A DNA stretch of 64,000 bases from Sanderia malayensis (taxonomy: Eukaryota > Cnidaria > Scyphozoa > Semaeostomeae > Pelagiidae), in the NCBI GenBank assembly GCA_013076295.1, contig RQOL01000282.1, forward strand, positions 53,851 through 117,850. Reading direction: 5' to 3'. A program made the translations under genes and the position numbers. The notes below the pieces were generated by a model that was not told where the DNA came from, did not search any database, and worked only from the letters and a program-made list of their open reading frames with translations. Below are positions 11,076 through 23,287 of this stretch, piece by piece (within the stretch, counting starts at the first letter, position 1; each line of letters starts with the position of its first letter).

Positions 11076-14000
11076 TATATACTATTCTACGATCACACGT
11101 GACCCGGAGGCGCTGAACAATGGCTATGTTGGTGAACAATCGACCTTCGACCGAACAATGGGATCAAAGGAATTTCGTTGTATCCATAAAGGCTTTTTTC
11201 CTGGGGGTCAATAAGGGTGCAAATTGGTATCAAAATGATCGCTGCATTGTGCCGATCACAGTAAAGTATGTGGCTAATTTCTACTCCAAACGGTTCGGAG
11301 TTATGGCCCATTTTGTGTTCCGACCTTCTAGAAAGTTCCGAGCAGGGAGTTAATGAGATGCAAAACGAGCAGGGAGAAGCACGTGTTTTTTGTTGAACGG
11401 GCGGCAAGTTGCTCGGCTTTAACCCACGAATACGTGCCGGAAATCAATTGTAAAGACGTGTCAATTGTTGTCAAGACCTGTGGAGACAATTGGTGGACAA
11501 TTATTTCAAGGTATTCTTTATTCAATTGTTTTTGGCTTTAAATAGCACGAGTTTTGTTTTGTTTCACCTCACGTTTTTCTTTCGGCTCGGGGGCCTAACC
11601 AAAACACGAAGACAATTTTGATTTCTCGGGTCGTTCTGGGCCGATTTCTCCATTTAAACTTTCGATAACTGTTTATTTACACAAGAAAAAGTTATATGGC
11701 TTTGTTTTTTTGTTCTTGATTTTCCCCGTTTTTGGAGAGTTTTAGCCGATTTGGATTTTGCTGAAAAACACGAAATTTTCAAGCAACACGCGTGTGTTTT
11801 GCATTTGCGAAAATTAATTTTAACCGCCAAAACTTTGTTTTTCACCCAAATACATTCGATAAATTTCGCCAAGCATTAGCTTTATGTTGATATTTTCGTG
11901 GCATGTGTAGGAACAAAAATTGGCCACGTTAATTTAATTTGAAAGTTGGTGAATCGTGTTTTAAATGCTATTTTTTTCACGGGTTTGATTTCAGGGCTAT
12001 TTTTGATCAACAAAATCATGTCTTGGACTTCAAAAATGTACAACTAAATTGGGAAAACAGCATTTTAAATGCACCCAATTACTTTCGATACTTATTCGCC
12101 AAGGTATCAGCTTTCATGTTGGTGTAATTTGAGTTCAAATGGACACATTGTGACCAAGTTAGGGAATTTTGTGTTTTTAAAGTTGGCTGATGAAATAAAT
12201 TTTTTCACGGCTTTTGTCTTGGCTGCACTAAATACTCGCTTAAAATTCAGAACAAAACTGTTAAGAAATGTGAATATATTTATCGGATTCGCTGTTTCCT
12301 TAGCTACAGTTTGATATATATTTTATTAGAGATTGAGTTTAAATTTTCCAAGATTGATTAAATTTTTGAAGGCAACTTTTTTTTTCAAACTTCACACTGA
12401 AGCTATCAACCTTCGGCTTTCAGGGGGGCGGCAGGGTGGGCGCAGGGCGGTCGATTGTCAGGGGAAGATTCGAGCTCCCACCTTTACTTTCTTTAGAAAT
12501 GTTGCTCGTATAGTATGTATTGTAGGTATTATTAGGGTATGTATTGTAGGGTATGTATTGTAGGTATGATTGTAGGGTATGTATAGTAGGGTATGTATTG
12601 TAGGTATGTGTTGTAGGGTATGTATTGTAGGGTATGTATTTTAGGCTATACATTGTAGGGTATGTATTGTAGGGTATGTATTGTAGGGTATGTTATGTAG
12701 GGTATGTATTGTAGGGTATGTATGTAGGGTATGTATTGTAGGGTATTTATTGTAGGGTATTTATTGTAGGGTATGTATTGTAAGGTATTCATTGTAGGGT
12801 ATGTATTGTAGGGTATGTATTGTAGGGTATGTGTTGTAGGGTATGTATGTAGGGTATGTATTGTAGGGTATTTATTGTAGGGTATGTATTGTAAGGTATT
12901 TATTGTAGGGTATTTATTGTAGGGTATGTATTGTAGGGTATTTATTATAGGGTATGTATTGTAGGGTATGTATCGTAGGGTATGTATTGTAGGGTATGTA
13001 TTGTAGGGTATGTATTGTAAGGTATTTATTGTAGGGTATGTATTGTAGGGTATGTATTGTAGGGTATTTATTGTAGGGTATGTATTGTAGGGTATGTATC
13101 GTAGGGTATGTATTGTAGGGTATGTATTGTAGGGTATGTATTATCAGGTATTTATTGTAGGGTATGTATTTTAGGGTATGTATTGTAGGTTATGTATTGT
13201 AGGGTATGTATTGTAGGGTATGTATCGTAGGGTTTGTATTGTAGGTTATGTATTGTAGGGTATGTATTGTAGGGTATGTATTGTAGGGTATGTATCGTAG
13301 GGTATGTATTGTAGGGTATGTATTGTAGGGTATGTATTGTAGGGTATGTATGTAGGGTATGTTATGTAGGGTATGTATCGTAGGGTATGTTATGTAGGGT
13401 ATATATTGTAGGGTTTGTATTGTAGGGTATGTATTGTAGGGTACGTATCGTAGGGTATGTATTGTAGGGTATGTATTGTAGGGTATGTATTGTAGGGTAT
13501 GTATTGTAGGGTATGTATCGTAGGGTATGTATTGTAGGGTATGTATCGTAGGGTATGTATTGTAGGGTATGTATTGTAGGGTATGTATTGTAGGGTATGT
13601 ATTGTAGGGTATGTATGTAGGGTATGTTATGTAGGGTATGTATCGTAGGGTATGTTATGTAGGGTATGTATTGTAGGGTTTGTATTCTAGGGTATGTATC
13701 GTAGGGTATGTATCGTAGGGTATGTATCGTAGGGTATGTATTGTAGGGTATGTATTGTAGCGTATGTATTGTAGGGTATGTATCGTAGGGTATGTATTGT
13801 AGGGTATGTTATGTAGGGCATGTATTGTAGGGTATGTATTGTAGGTTATGTATTGTAGGGTATGTATTGTAGGGTATGTATTGTAGGGTTTTTATTGTAG
13901 GTTATGTATTGGAGGGAGCGAAGCGACCGAACCCGGCCCAGGTATGTATGTATGTATGTATGTATGTATGTAGGTAGGTATGTATGTATGTATGTATGCA

Positions 14001-14108
14001 TGGGCATGAGCGGGAGCGAATGCAGCGCGCGAAGCGCGCCAACCACATTAAGCTTTTGTTGCTTGGGGGGCTCCGGGGAGGGAGCGTAGCGACCGGGCCC
14101 CCGGCTAG
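11076..14108 (+). mobile_element. Non-autonomous Helitron X2
   Basis: 3.0-kb element starting directly after CTAG of X1. Its first TC has been lost, so it begins tatatactattctacg. It has the same 5' motifs as X1, then about 1.2 kb of AT-rich sequence and a GC-rich patch (12421-12475). A long minisatellite follows (12512-13908), then one hairpin-block fragment (13911-13940), (TATG)n and the terminal block ending CTAG at 14105-14108. No gene is seen. Confidence 0.85.
12512..13908 (+). repeat. 14-bp minisatellite, X2
   Basis: About 100 units of GTAGGGTATGTATT with variants (GTATCG, GTTATG, GTATTT). Runs of the same variant order recur, for example the GTATGTAGGGTATGTTATG block near 13345 and 13610, which points to higher-order duplication. 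Confidence 0.95.
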
Positions 14109-17100
14109 TCTATATATACTATTCTACGATCACACGTGACCCGCCCACTGTGAACAATGCCCATTGTCTTTTGAACAATCGACGTTCGACCAAACAATGG
14201 GATCAAAGGAAATTCGTTGTGATCCAAAAGGCTTTTTTCCTGGGGGTCAATAAGGGTGGAAATGGGTATAGAAATGATCGCTGCATTGCGCTGATGACAG
14301 TAAAGCTTTCCGCTAAGTTCTACTCCCAACGGTTCGGGAGTTATGGCCCATTTTGTGTTCCGACTTTCTAGAAAGTTCCGAGGACGGAGTTAATGAGATG
14401 CAAAACGAGCAAGGAGAAGCTCGTGTTTTTTTAGTTGAACGGGCGGCAAGTTGCTCGGGTTTAAGCGTGAATACGTGCCGGAAATCAATTGTAGACGTGT
14501 CAATTGTTGTCAAGACCTGTGGAGACAATTGGTGAACAATTATTTCAAGGTATTTCCTTTATTCAATTGTTTTTGGCTTTAAATAGCACGAGTTTTGTTT
14601 TGTTTAGCCTCACGTTTTTCTTTCGGCTCGAGGGCCTAACCAAAACACGAAGACAATTTTGATTTTCTCGGGTCGTTCTGGGCCGATTTTCTCCATTTAA
14701 ACTTTCGAAAACTGTTTATTTACACAAGAACTAAAGTTATATGGCTTTGTTTTTTTTGTTTTGTTGATTTTCCTCTGTTTTTGGACAGTTTTGGCCGAGT
14801 TTGGGTTTTGCTGGAAAACACGAAATTTTCATGCCACACGCGTGTGTTTTGCATTCGCGAAAATTAATTTTTAACCTGCCAAAACTTTGTTTTTTTCACC
14901 CAAATACTTTCGATAAATGTTCTACAGGCTATTGGCTTCATTTTGATATTTTCGTGGGTTCTGTAGGACAAAAAGTGGCCACGTTAATTTAATTTGAAAG
15001 TTGGTGAATCGAGTTTTAATTGCGAATTTTTGCACGGGTTTGATTTCATGGCTATTTTTGATGAAGAAAATCCTGTCTTGGACTTCAAAAATGTACAACT
15101 AAAATTGTGAAAAGTATTTCAAATGCACCCAATTACTTTCGATACTTATTCGCCAAGGTATTAGCTTAATAATGGTGTAATTTGAGGTAAAATGGACAAA
15201 TTTTGACCAAGTTAGGGGAATTTTTGTGTTCTTAAAGTTGGCTGATTTATAAATTTTTTCACGGCTTTTGTGTTGGGCTGCACTAAATACTCTCTTAAAA
15301 TTCAAAACAACACTGTTAAGACATGTGAATATATTTATCGGATTCGCTGTTTCCTTAGCTACAGTTTAGTATATTTTTTATTACACATTGAGTTTAAATT
15401 TTCCAGGATTGATTAATTTTTTGAAGGCAACTTTTTTTTTCAAACTTCACACTGAAGCTATCAACCTTCGGCTTTCAGGGGGGCGGCAGGGTGGGCGCAG
15501 GGCGGTCGACTGTCAGGGGGGAAGATTCGAGCTCCCACCTTTACTTTCTTTAGAAATGTTGCGTCGTAGTACGTATTGTAGGTATGTATTGTAGGGTATG
15601 TATCGTAGGGTATGTTAGTAGGGTATGTATAGTAGGGTATGTTATGTAGGGTATGTATTGTAGGGTATTTATTGTAGGGTATTTATTGTAGGGTATTTAT
15701 TGTAAGGTATGTATTGTAGGGTATGTATTGTAGGGTATGTTATGTGGGGTATGTATTGTAGGGTATGTATTGTAGGGTATGTATTGTAGGGTATGTATTG
15801 TAGGGTTTGTATTGTAGGGTATGTATTGTAGGGTTTGTATTGTAGGGTATGTATTGTAGGGTATGTATTTTAAAGTATTTATAGTAGGGTATGTATTGTA
15901 GGGTATGTATAGTAGGGTATGTTATGTAGGGTATGTATAGTAGGGTATGTATTGTAGGGTATGTATTGTAGGGTATGTATTGTAGGGTATGTTATGTAGG
16001 GTATGTATTGTAGGGTATGTATTGTAGGGCATGTATTGTAGGGTATGTTATGTAGGGTATGTATTGTAGGGTATGTATTGTAGGGTATGTATTGTAGGGT
16101 ATGTATTGTAGGGTTTGTATTGTAGGGTATGTATTGTAGGGTTTGTATTGTAGGGTATGTATTGTAGGGTATGTTTTGTAGGGTATGTATTCTAGGTATG
16201 TATTGTAGGGTATGTATTGTAGGGTATGTATCGTAGGGTATGTTATGTAGGGTATGTATAGTAGGGTATGTTATGTAGGGTATGTATTGTAGGGTATGTA
16301 TTGTAGGGTATGTATTGTAGGGTATGTATTGTAGGGTATGTTATGTAGGGTATGTATTGTAGGGTATGTATTGTAGGGTATGTATTGTAGGGTATGTATT
16401 TTAAGGTATTTATAGTAGGGTATGTATTGTAGGGTATGTACAGTAGGGTATGTTATGTAGGGTATGTATTGTAGGGTATGTATTGTAGGGTATGTATTGT
16501 AGGGTATGTATTGTAGGGTACTTATTGTAGGGTATGTATTGTAGGGTTTGTATTGTAGGGTATGTATTGTAGGGTATGTTTTGTAGGGTATGTATTCTAG
16601 GTATGTATTGTAGGGTATGTATTGTAGGGTATGTATCGTAGGGTATGTTATGTAGGGTATGTATAGTAGGGTATGTTATGTAGGGTATGTATTGTAGGGT
16701 ATTTATTGTAGGGTATTTTTTGTAGGGTATTTATTGTAAGGTATGTATTGTAGGGTATGTATTGTAGGGTATGTTATGTAGGGTATGTATTGTAGGGTAT
16801 GTATTGTAGGGTATGTATTGTAGGGTATGTATTGTAGGGTATGTATTGTAGGGTTTGTATTGTAGGGTATGTATTGTAGGGTTTGTATTGTAGGGTATGT
16901 ATTGTAGGGTATGTATTTTAAGGTATTTATAGTAGGGTATGTATTGTAGGGTATGTATAGTAGGGTATGTTATGTAGGGTATGTATTGTAGGGTATGTAT
17001 TGTAGGGTATGTATTGTAGGGTATGTATTGTAGGGTATGTTATGTAGGGTATGTATTGTAGGGTATGTATTGTAGGGTATGTATTGTAGGGTATGTATTT

Positions 17101-18005
17101 TAAGGTATTTATAGTAGGGTATGTATTGTAGGGTATGTACAGTAGGGTATGTTATGTAGGGTATGTATTGTAGGGTATGTATTGTAGGGTATGTATTGTA
17201 GGGTATGTATTGTAGGGTACTTATTGTAGGGTATGTATTGTAGGGTTTGTATTGTAGGGTATGTATTGTAGGGTATGTTTTGTAGGGTATGTATTCTAGG
17301 TATGTATTGTAGGGTATGTATTGTAGGGTGTGTATTGTAGGGTATTTATTGTAGGGTATGTATTGTAGGGTTTGTATTGTAGGGTATGTATTGTAGGGTA
17401 TGTTTTGTAGGGTATGTATTGTAGGTATGTATTGTAGGGTATGTATTGTAGGTATGTATTGTAGGGTATGTATGTAGGGTATGTATTGTAGGGTATGTAG
17501 TCTAGGGTATGTATTGTAGGGTATGTATTGTAGGGTATGTGTTTGAGGGTATGTATTGTAGGGTATGTATTGTAGGGTATGTATTGTAGGGTATGTATTG
17601 TAGGGTATTTATAGTAGGGTATGTATTGTAGGGTATGTATAGTAGGGTATGTTATGTAGGGTATGTATTGTAGGGTATGTATTGTAGGGTATGTATTGTA
17701 GGGTATGTATGTATGTATGTATGTATGTATGTATGGGCATGAGCGGTAGCGAATGCAGTGCGCGAAGCGCGCCCACCAGATTAAGCTTTGTTTACTTGAC
17801 GGGCTCCGGGGAGGGAGCGAAGCGACCGAACCCGGCCCATGTATGTATGTATGTATGTATGTATGTATGCATGTATGTAGGTATGTATGTCTGTATGTAT
17901 GGGCATGAGCGGGAGCGAATGCAGCGCGCGAAGCGAGCCAACCACATTAAACTTTTTGTACTTGACGGGCTCCGGGAAGCGAGCGTAGCGAGTGCCCCCG
18001 GCTAG
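14109..18005 (+). mobile_element. Non-autonomous Helitron X3
   Basis: 3.9-kb element from TCTATATATACTATTC to CTAG (18002-18005). It has the 5' region with E-box and AACAAT repeats, AT-rich middle, GC-rich patch (15471-15540), the longest minisatellite of the window, and two hairpin blocks (17736-17839 and terminal) around (TATG)n. A 73-codon ORF near its 5' end is shared with X4 and X5 but broken in X1 and X2, so I do not call it a gene. Confidence 0.88.
15567..17735 (+). repeat. 14-bp minisatellite with higher-order structure, X3
   Basis: About 150 units. Marker variants recur in the same order: a GTATTTTAA..TTATAGTAG run near 15866, 16398, 16914 and 17096, and a GTATTCTAGG run near 16187, 16589 and 17290. 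Blocks of several hundred bases were therefore duplicated as units. It ends in (TATG)n. Confidence 0.92.
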
Positions 18006-19466
18006 TCTATATATACTATTCTACGGTCACACGTGACCCGCCGACTGTGAACAATGCCCATTGTCTTTTGAACAATCGACGTTCGACCAAACAATGGGAT
18101 CAAAGGAATTTCCTTGTGATCAAAAAGGCTTTTTTTCTGGGGGTCAATAAGGGTGCAAATTGGTATCAAAATGATCGCTGCATTGCGCTGATCACAGTAA
18201 AGCTTTCCGCTAATTTCTACTCCAAACGGTTCGGGAGTTATGGTCCATTTTGTGTTCCGACTTTCTAGAAAGTTCCGAGGACGGAGTTAATGAGATGCAA
18301 AACGAGCAAGGAGAAGCACGTGTTTTTTTAATTGAACGGGCGGCAAGTTGCTCGGGTTTAAACGTAAATACCTGCCGGAAATCAATTGTAAAGACGTGTC
18401 AATTGTTGTCAAGACCTGTGGAGACAATTGGTGGACAATTATTTCAAGGTATTTCCTTTATTCAATTGTTTTTGGCTTTAAATAGCACGAGTTTTGTTAT
18501 GTTTAACCTCACGTTTTTCTTTCGGCTCGAGGGCCTAACCAAAACATGAAGACAATTTTGATTTTCTTGGGTCGTTCTGGGCCGATTTTCTCCATTTAAA
18601 CTTTCGATAACTGTTTATTTACACGAGAACTAAAGTTATATGGCTTTGTTTTTTTTGTTTTGTTGACTTTCCTCTGTTTTTGGACACTTTTAGCCGAGAT
18701 TGGGTTTTGCTGGAAAACACGAAATTTTCACGCAACACGCGTGGGTTTTGCATTTGCAAAAATTAATTTTTAAACTCCCAAAACTTTGTTTTTTCACCCA
18801 AATACTTTCGATAAATGTTCGCCAAGCTATTAGCTTCATGTTGATATTTTCGTGGGGTGTGTAGGACAAAAATTGGTCATGCTAATTGAATTTGAAAGTT
18901 GGTGAGTCGTGTTTCAATTGCTATTTTTTGCAGGGTTTTGATTTCACGGCTATTTTTGATGAAGAAAATCATGTCTTGGACTTCAAAAATTTACAACTAA
19001 AATTGCCAAAAGCTTTTCCTATGCACTCAAGTACTTTCGATATCTATTTGCCAAGGTATTAGCTTCATGCTGGTGTAATTTGAGTTCAAATGGACAAATT
19101 TTGACCAAGTTAGGGGAGTTTTTGTGTTCTCAAAGTTGGCTGATGAATAAATTTTTTCACGCTTTTGTGTTGGGCTGCACTAAATACTCTCTTAAATTCA
19201 AAACAACACTATTAAGAAATGTGAATATATTTATCGGATTCGCTGTTTCCTTAGCTACAGTTTGATGTATTTTTTATTACAGATTGAGTTTTAAATTTTC
19301 CAAGATTGATTAAATTTTTGAAGGCAACTTTTTTTTTCAAACTTCACACTGAAGCTATCAACCTTCGGCTTTCAGGGGGGGCGGCGTGGGCGCGGGGCGG
19401 TCGCATGGCGGGGGGGGGGAAGATTCGACCTCCCACCTTTACGTTCTTTAGAAATGTGGCGTCGTG

Positions 19467-20099
19467 TGTATTGTAGGGTATGTATGGTAGGGTATGTATT
19501 GTAGGTTATGTATTGTAGGGTATGTATTGTAGGGTATGTATTGTAGGGTATGTATTGTAGGGTATGCATTGTAGGGTATGTATTGTAGGGTATGTATTGT
19601 AGGGTATGTTATGTAGGGTATGTATTGTAGGGTATGTATTGTAGGGTATGCATTGTAGGGTATGTATTGTAGGGTATGTATTGTAGGGTATGTATTGTAG
19701 GGTATGTATTGTAGGGTATGTATTGTAGGGTATGTATTGTAGGGTATATAAAGTAGGGTATGTTATGTAGGGCATGTATTGTAGGGTATGTATTGTAGGG
19801 TATGTATTGTAGGGTATGTATGTATGTATGTATGTATGTATGTATGTATGTATGTATGTATGTATGTATGTATGTATGTATGGGCATGAGCGGCAGCGAA
19901 TGCAGCGCGCGAAGCGCGCCAACCAGATTAAGCTTTGTCTATTTGACGGGCTCCGGGGAGGGAGCGAAGCGACCGAACCCGGCCCATGTTTGTATGTATG
20001 TATGTATGTATGTATGTATGTATGTATGTATGTATGTATGTATGTATGTATGTATGTATGTATGTATGTATGTATGTATGTATGTATGTATGTATGTAT
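19467..20099 (+). repeat. Minisatellite and (TATG)n tracts, X4
   Basis: 14-bp units to about 19815, (TATG)n to about 19880, one hairpin block (19881-19986), then an almost perfect (TATG)n of about 110 bp. Reading frames here (MYVC.. and IHTY.. repeats) are artefacts. Confidence 0.95.
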
Positions 20100-20363
20100 G
20101 GGCATGAGCATAAGCGAATGCAGCGCACGAAGTGCGCCAACGACAGGCGAGCGTAGCGAGCTAACCCATTGTATGTAGAGTTGAAAAGGGCATGAGCGTA
20201 AGCGAATGCAGCGCACGAAGTGCGCCAACCACAGGCGAGCGCAGCGAGCTAACCCATTGTACGTGGGGTTGAAAGGGGCATGAGCGGGAGCGAATGCAGC
20301 GCGCGAAGCGCGCCAACCACATTAAGCTTTTGTTGCTTGGGGGGCTCCGGGAAGCGAGCGTAC
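20100..20363 (+). repeat. 88-bp tandem repeat, three units (hairpin-block derived)
   Basis: Units start at 20100, 20188 and 20276 with gggcatgagc. Each holds the hairpin with GAA loop and, in the first two, an aggcgagcg..gctaaccc tail. They resemble the first half of the Helitron 3' block. The same pair of units precedes the X5 end (23006-23182) and lies inside X9. Confidence 0.9.
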
Positions 20364-20547
20364 ATACATTATACATACATACATTATTATAATTGTATGT
20401 ATGTATGTATGTAGGTATGTATGTATGTATGTATGTATGTATGGGCATGAGCGGGAGCGAATGCAGCGCGCGAAGCGCGCCAACCACATTAAACTTTTTG
20501 TACTTGACGGGCTCCGGGAAGCGAGCGTAGCGAGTGCCCCCGGCTAG

Positions 20548-23287
20548 TCTATATATACTATTCTACGATCACACGTGACCCGCCGACTGTGAACAATGCC
20601 CATTGTCTTTTGAACAATCGACGTTCGACCGAACAATGGGATCAAAGGAATTTCGTTGTGATCAAAAAGGCTTTTTTCCTGGGGGTCAATAAGGGTGCAA
20701 ATTGGTATCAAAATGATCGCCGCATTGCGCTGATCACAGTAAAGCTTTCCGCTAATTTCTACTCCAAACGGTTCGGGAGTTATGGCCCATTTTGTGTTCC
20801 GACTTTCTAGAAACTTCCGAGGACGGAGTTAATGAGATGCAAAACGAGCAAGGAGAAACACGTGTTTTTTTAGTTGAACGGGCGGCAACTTGCTCGGATT
20901 TAACCACGAATACGTGCCGGAAATCAATTGTAAAGACGTGTCAATTGTTGTCAGGACCTGTGGAGACAATTGGTGAACAATTATTTCAAGGTATTTCCTT
21001 TATTCAATTGTTTTTGGCTTTAAATAGCACGAGTTTTGTTTTGTTTCACCTCACGTTTTTCTTTCGGCTCGAGGGCCTAACCAAAACACGAAGACAATTT
21101 TGATTTTCTCGGGTCGTTCTGGGCCGATTTTCTCCATTTAAACTTTCGATAACTGTTTATTTACACGAGAACTAAAGTTATATGGCTTTGTTTTTTTTGT
21201 TTTGTTGATTTTCCTCTGTTTTTGGACAGTTTTAGCCGAGATTGGGTTTTGCTGGAAAACACGAAATTTTCACGCAACACGCGTGTGTTTTGCATTTGCG
21301 AAAATTAAATTTTAACCTGCCAAAACTTTGTTTTTTTCACCCAAATACTTTCGATTAATGTTCGCCAAGCTATTAGCTTCATTTTGATATTTTCGTGGGT
21401 TCTGTAGGACAAAAATTGGCCACGTTAATTCAATTTGAAAGTTGGTGAATCGTGTTTTAAATGCTATTTTTTTCACGGGTTTGATTTCACGGCTATTTTT
21501 GATGAAGAAAATCATGTCTTGGACTTCAAAAATGTACAACTAAAATTGCGAAAAGCTTTTCATATGCACCCAAATATTTTCGATATTTATTTGCCAAGGT
21601 ATTTGCTTCATGCTGGTGTAATTTGAGTTCAAATGGACAAATTTTGACCAAGTTAGGGGAATTTTTGTGTTTTTAAAGTTGGCTGATGAATAAATTTTTT
21701 CACGGCTTTGTTGTTGGGCTCCACTAAATACTCCCTTAAATTTCAAAACAACACTGTTAAGAAAAGTGAATATTTTTATCGGATTCGCTGTTTCCTTAGC
21801 TACAGTTTGATATATTTTTTATTACAGATTGAGTTTAAATTTTCCAAGATTGATTAAATTTCTGAAGGCAACTTTTTTCTTCAAACTTCACACTGAAGCT
21901 ATCAACTTTCGGAAGCGGCTTTCAGGGGGCAGCGTGGGCGCCGGGCGGTCGCGTGGCAGGGGGGAAGATTCGACCTCCCACCTTTACTTTCTTTAGAAAT
22001 GTGGCGTCGTGTGTATTGTAGGGTATGCATTGTAGGGTATGTATTGTAGGGTATGTATTGTAGGGTATGTATTGTAAGGTATGTATTGTAGGGTATGTAT
22101 TGTAGGGTATGTATTGTAGGGTATGTATTGTAAGGTATGTATTATAGGGTATGTATTGTAGGGTATGTGTTGTAGGGTATGTATTGTAGGGTATGTATTG
22201 TAGGGTTTGTATTGTAGGGTATGTATTGTATGGTATGTATTGTAGGGTATGTATTGTAAGGTATGTATTGTAGGGTATGTATAGTAGGGTATGTTATGTA
22301 GGGTATGTATTGTAGGGTATGTATTGTAGGGTATGTATTGTAGGGTTTGTTTTTAGGGTATGTATTGTAGGGTATGTATTGTAGGGTATGTATTGTAGGG
22401 TATGTTATGTAGGGTATGTATTGTAGGGTATGTATGTAGGGTATGTATGGTAGGGTATGTATTGTAGGTTATGTAGTGTAGGGTATGTATTGTAGGGTAT
22501 GTATTGTATGGTATGTATTGTAGGGTATGTATTGTAAGGTATGTATTGTAGGGTATGTATTGTAGGGTATGTATTGTAGGGTATGTATTGTAAGGTATGT
22601 ATTGTAGGGTATGTATTGTAAGGTATGTATTGTAGGGTATGTATTGTAGGGTATGTATTGTAGGGTATGTATTGTAGGGTATGTATTGTAGGGTATGTAT
22701 GTAGGGTATGTATTGTAGTGTATGTATGTATGTATGTATGTATGTATGTATGGGCATGAGCGGCAGCGAATGCAGCGCGCGAAGCGCGCCAACCAGATTA
22801 AGCTTTGTCTATTTGACTGGCTCCGGGGAGGGAGCGAAGCGACCGAACCCGGCCCATGTTTGTATGTATGTATGTATGTATGTATGTATGTATGTATGTA
22901 TGTATGTATGTATGTATGTATGTATGTATGTATGTATGTATGTATGTATGTATGTATGTAGGTAGGTATGTATGTATGTATGTATGTATGTATGTATGTA
23001 TGTATGGGCATGAGCATAAGCGAATGCAGCGCACGAAGTGCGCCAACCACAGGCGAGCGTAGCGAGCTAACCCATTGTATGTAGAGTTGAAAAGGGCATG
23101 AGCGTAAGCGAATGCAGCGCACGAAGTGCGCCAACCACAGGCGAGCGCAGCGAGCTAACCCATTGTACGTGGGGTTGAAAGGGGCATGAGCGGGAGCGAA
23201 TGCAGCGCGCGAAGCGCGCCAACCACATTAAACTTTTGTTGCTTGGGGGCTCCGGGGAGGGAGCGTAGCGACCGGGCCCCCGGCTAG
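20548..23287 (+). mobile_element. Non-autonomous Helitron X5
   Basis: 2.7-kb element from TCTATATATACTATTC to CTAG (23284-23287). Order: 5' region, AT-rich middle, GC-rich patch (21905-21970), minisatellite (22014-22715), hairpin block (22752-22856), (TATG)n (22857-23005), two 88-bp repeats, terminal block. It closely resembles X4, including the tail order. No gene is seen. Confidence 0.88.
22014..23005 (+). repeat. Minisatellite and (TATG)n tracts, X5
   Basis: About 50 units of the 14-mer, then a hairpin block, then a near-perfect (TATG)n of about 150 bp. Confidence 0.95.

Larger units (their letters stand above)
18006..20547 (+). mobile_element. Non-autonomous Helitron X4
   Basis: 2.5-kb element from TCTATATATACTATTC to CTAG (20544-20547). 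It has the same 5' and middle parts as X3, a short minisatellite (19467-19815), (TATG)n, a hairpin block, a 110-bp (TATG)n tract, three 88-bp repeats and the terminal block. No gene is seen. Confidence 0.88.

Noticed and set aside
10051..17735. GTAGGG-containing arrays as telomere-like repeats
   Set aside because: The unit is a 14-mer (GTAGGGTATGTATT), not TTAGGG, and lies inside Helitrons with defined ends.
20100..20363. 88-bp direct repeats as a CRISPR array
   Set aside because: There are no unique spacers, units are fully repeated, no cas genes are present, and the context is an animal-type genome.
14150..20810. Nearly identical 73-codon ORFs at the same place in X3, X4 and X5
   Set aside because: They are open because the elements are recent copies. 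X1 and X2 break the frame, there are no splice or coding features, and the region overlaps the conserved terminal motifs.
10166..23134. Long ORFs encoding MYVC or IHTY/YNTYPTIHTLQ repeats
   Set aside because: These are translations of TATG and 14-bp tandem repeats, open on both strands because the repeat lacks stops. Not proteins.
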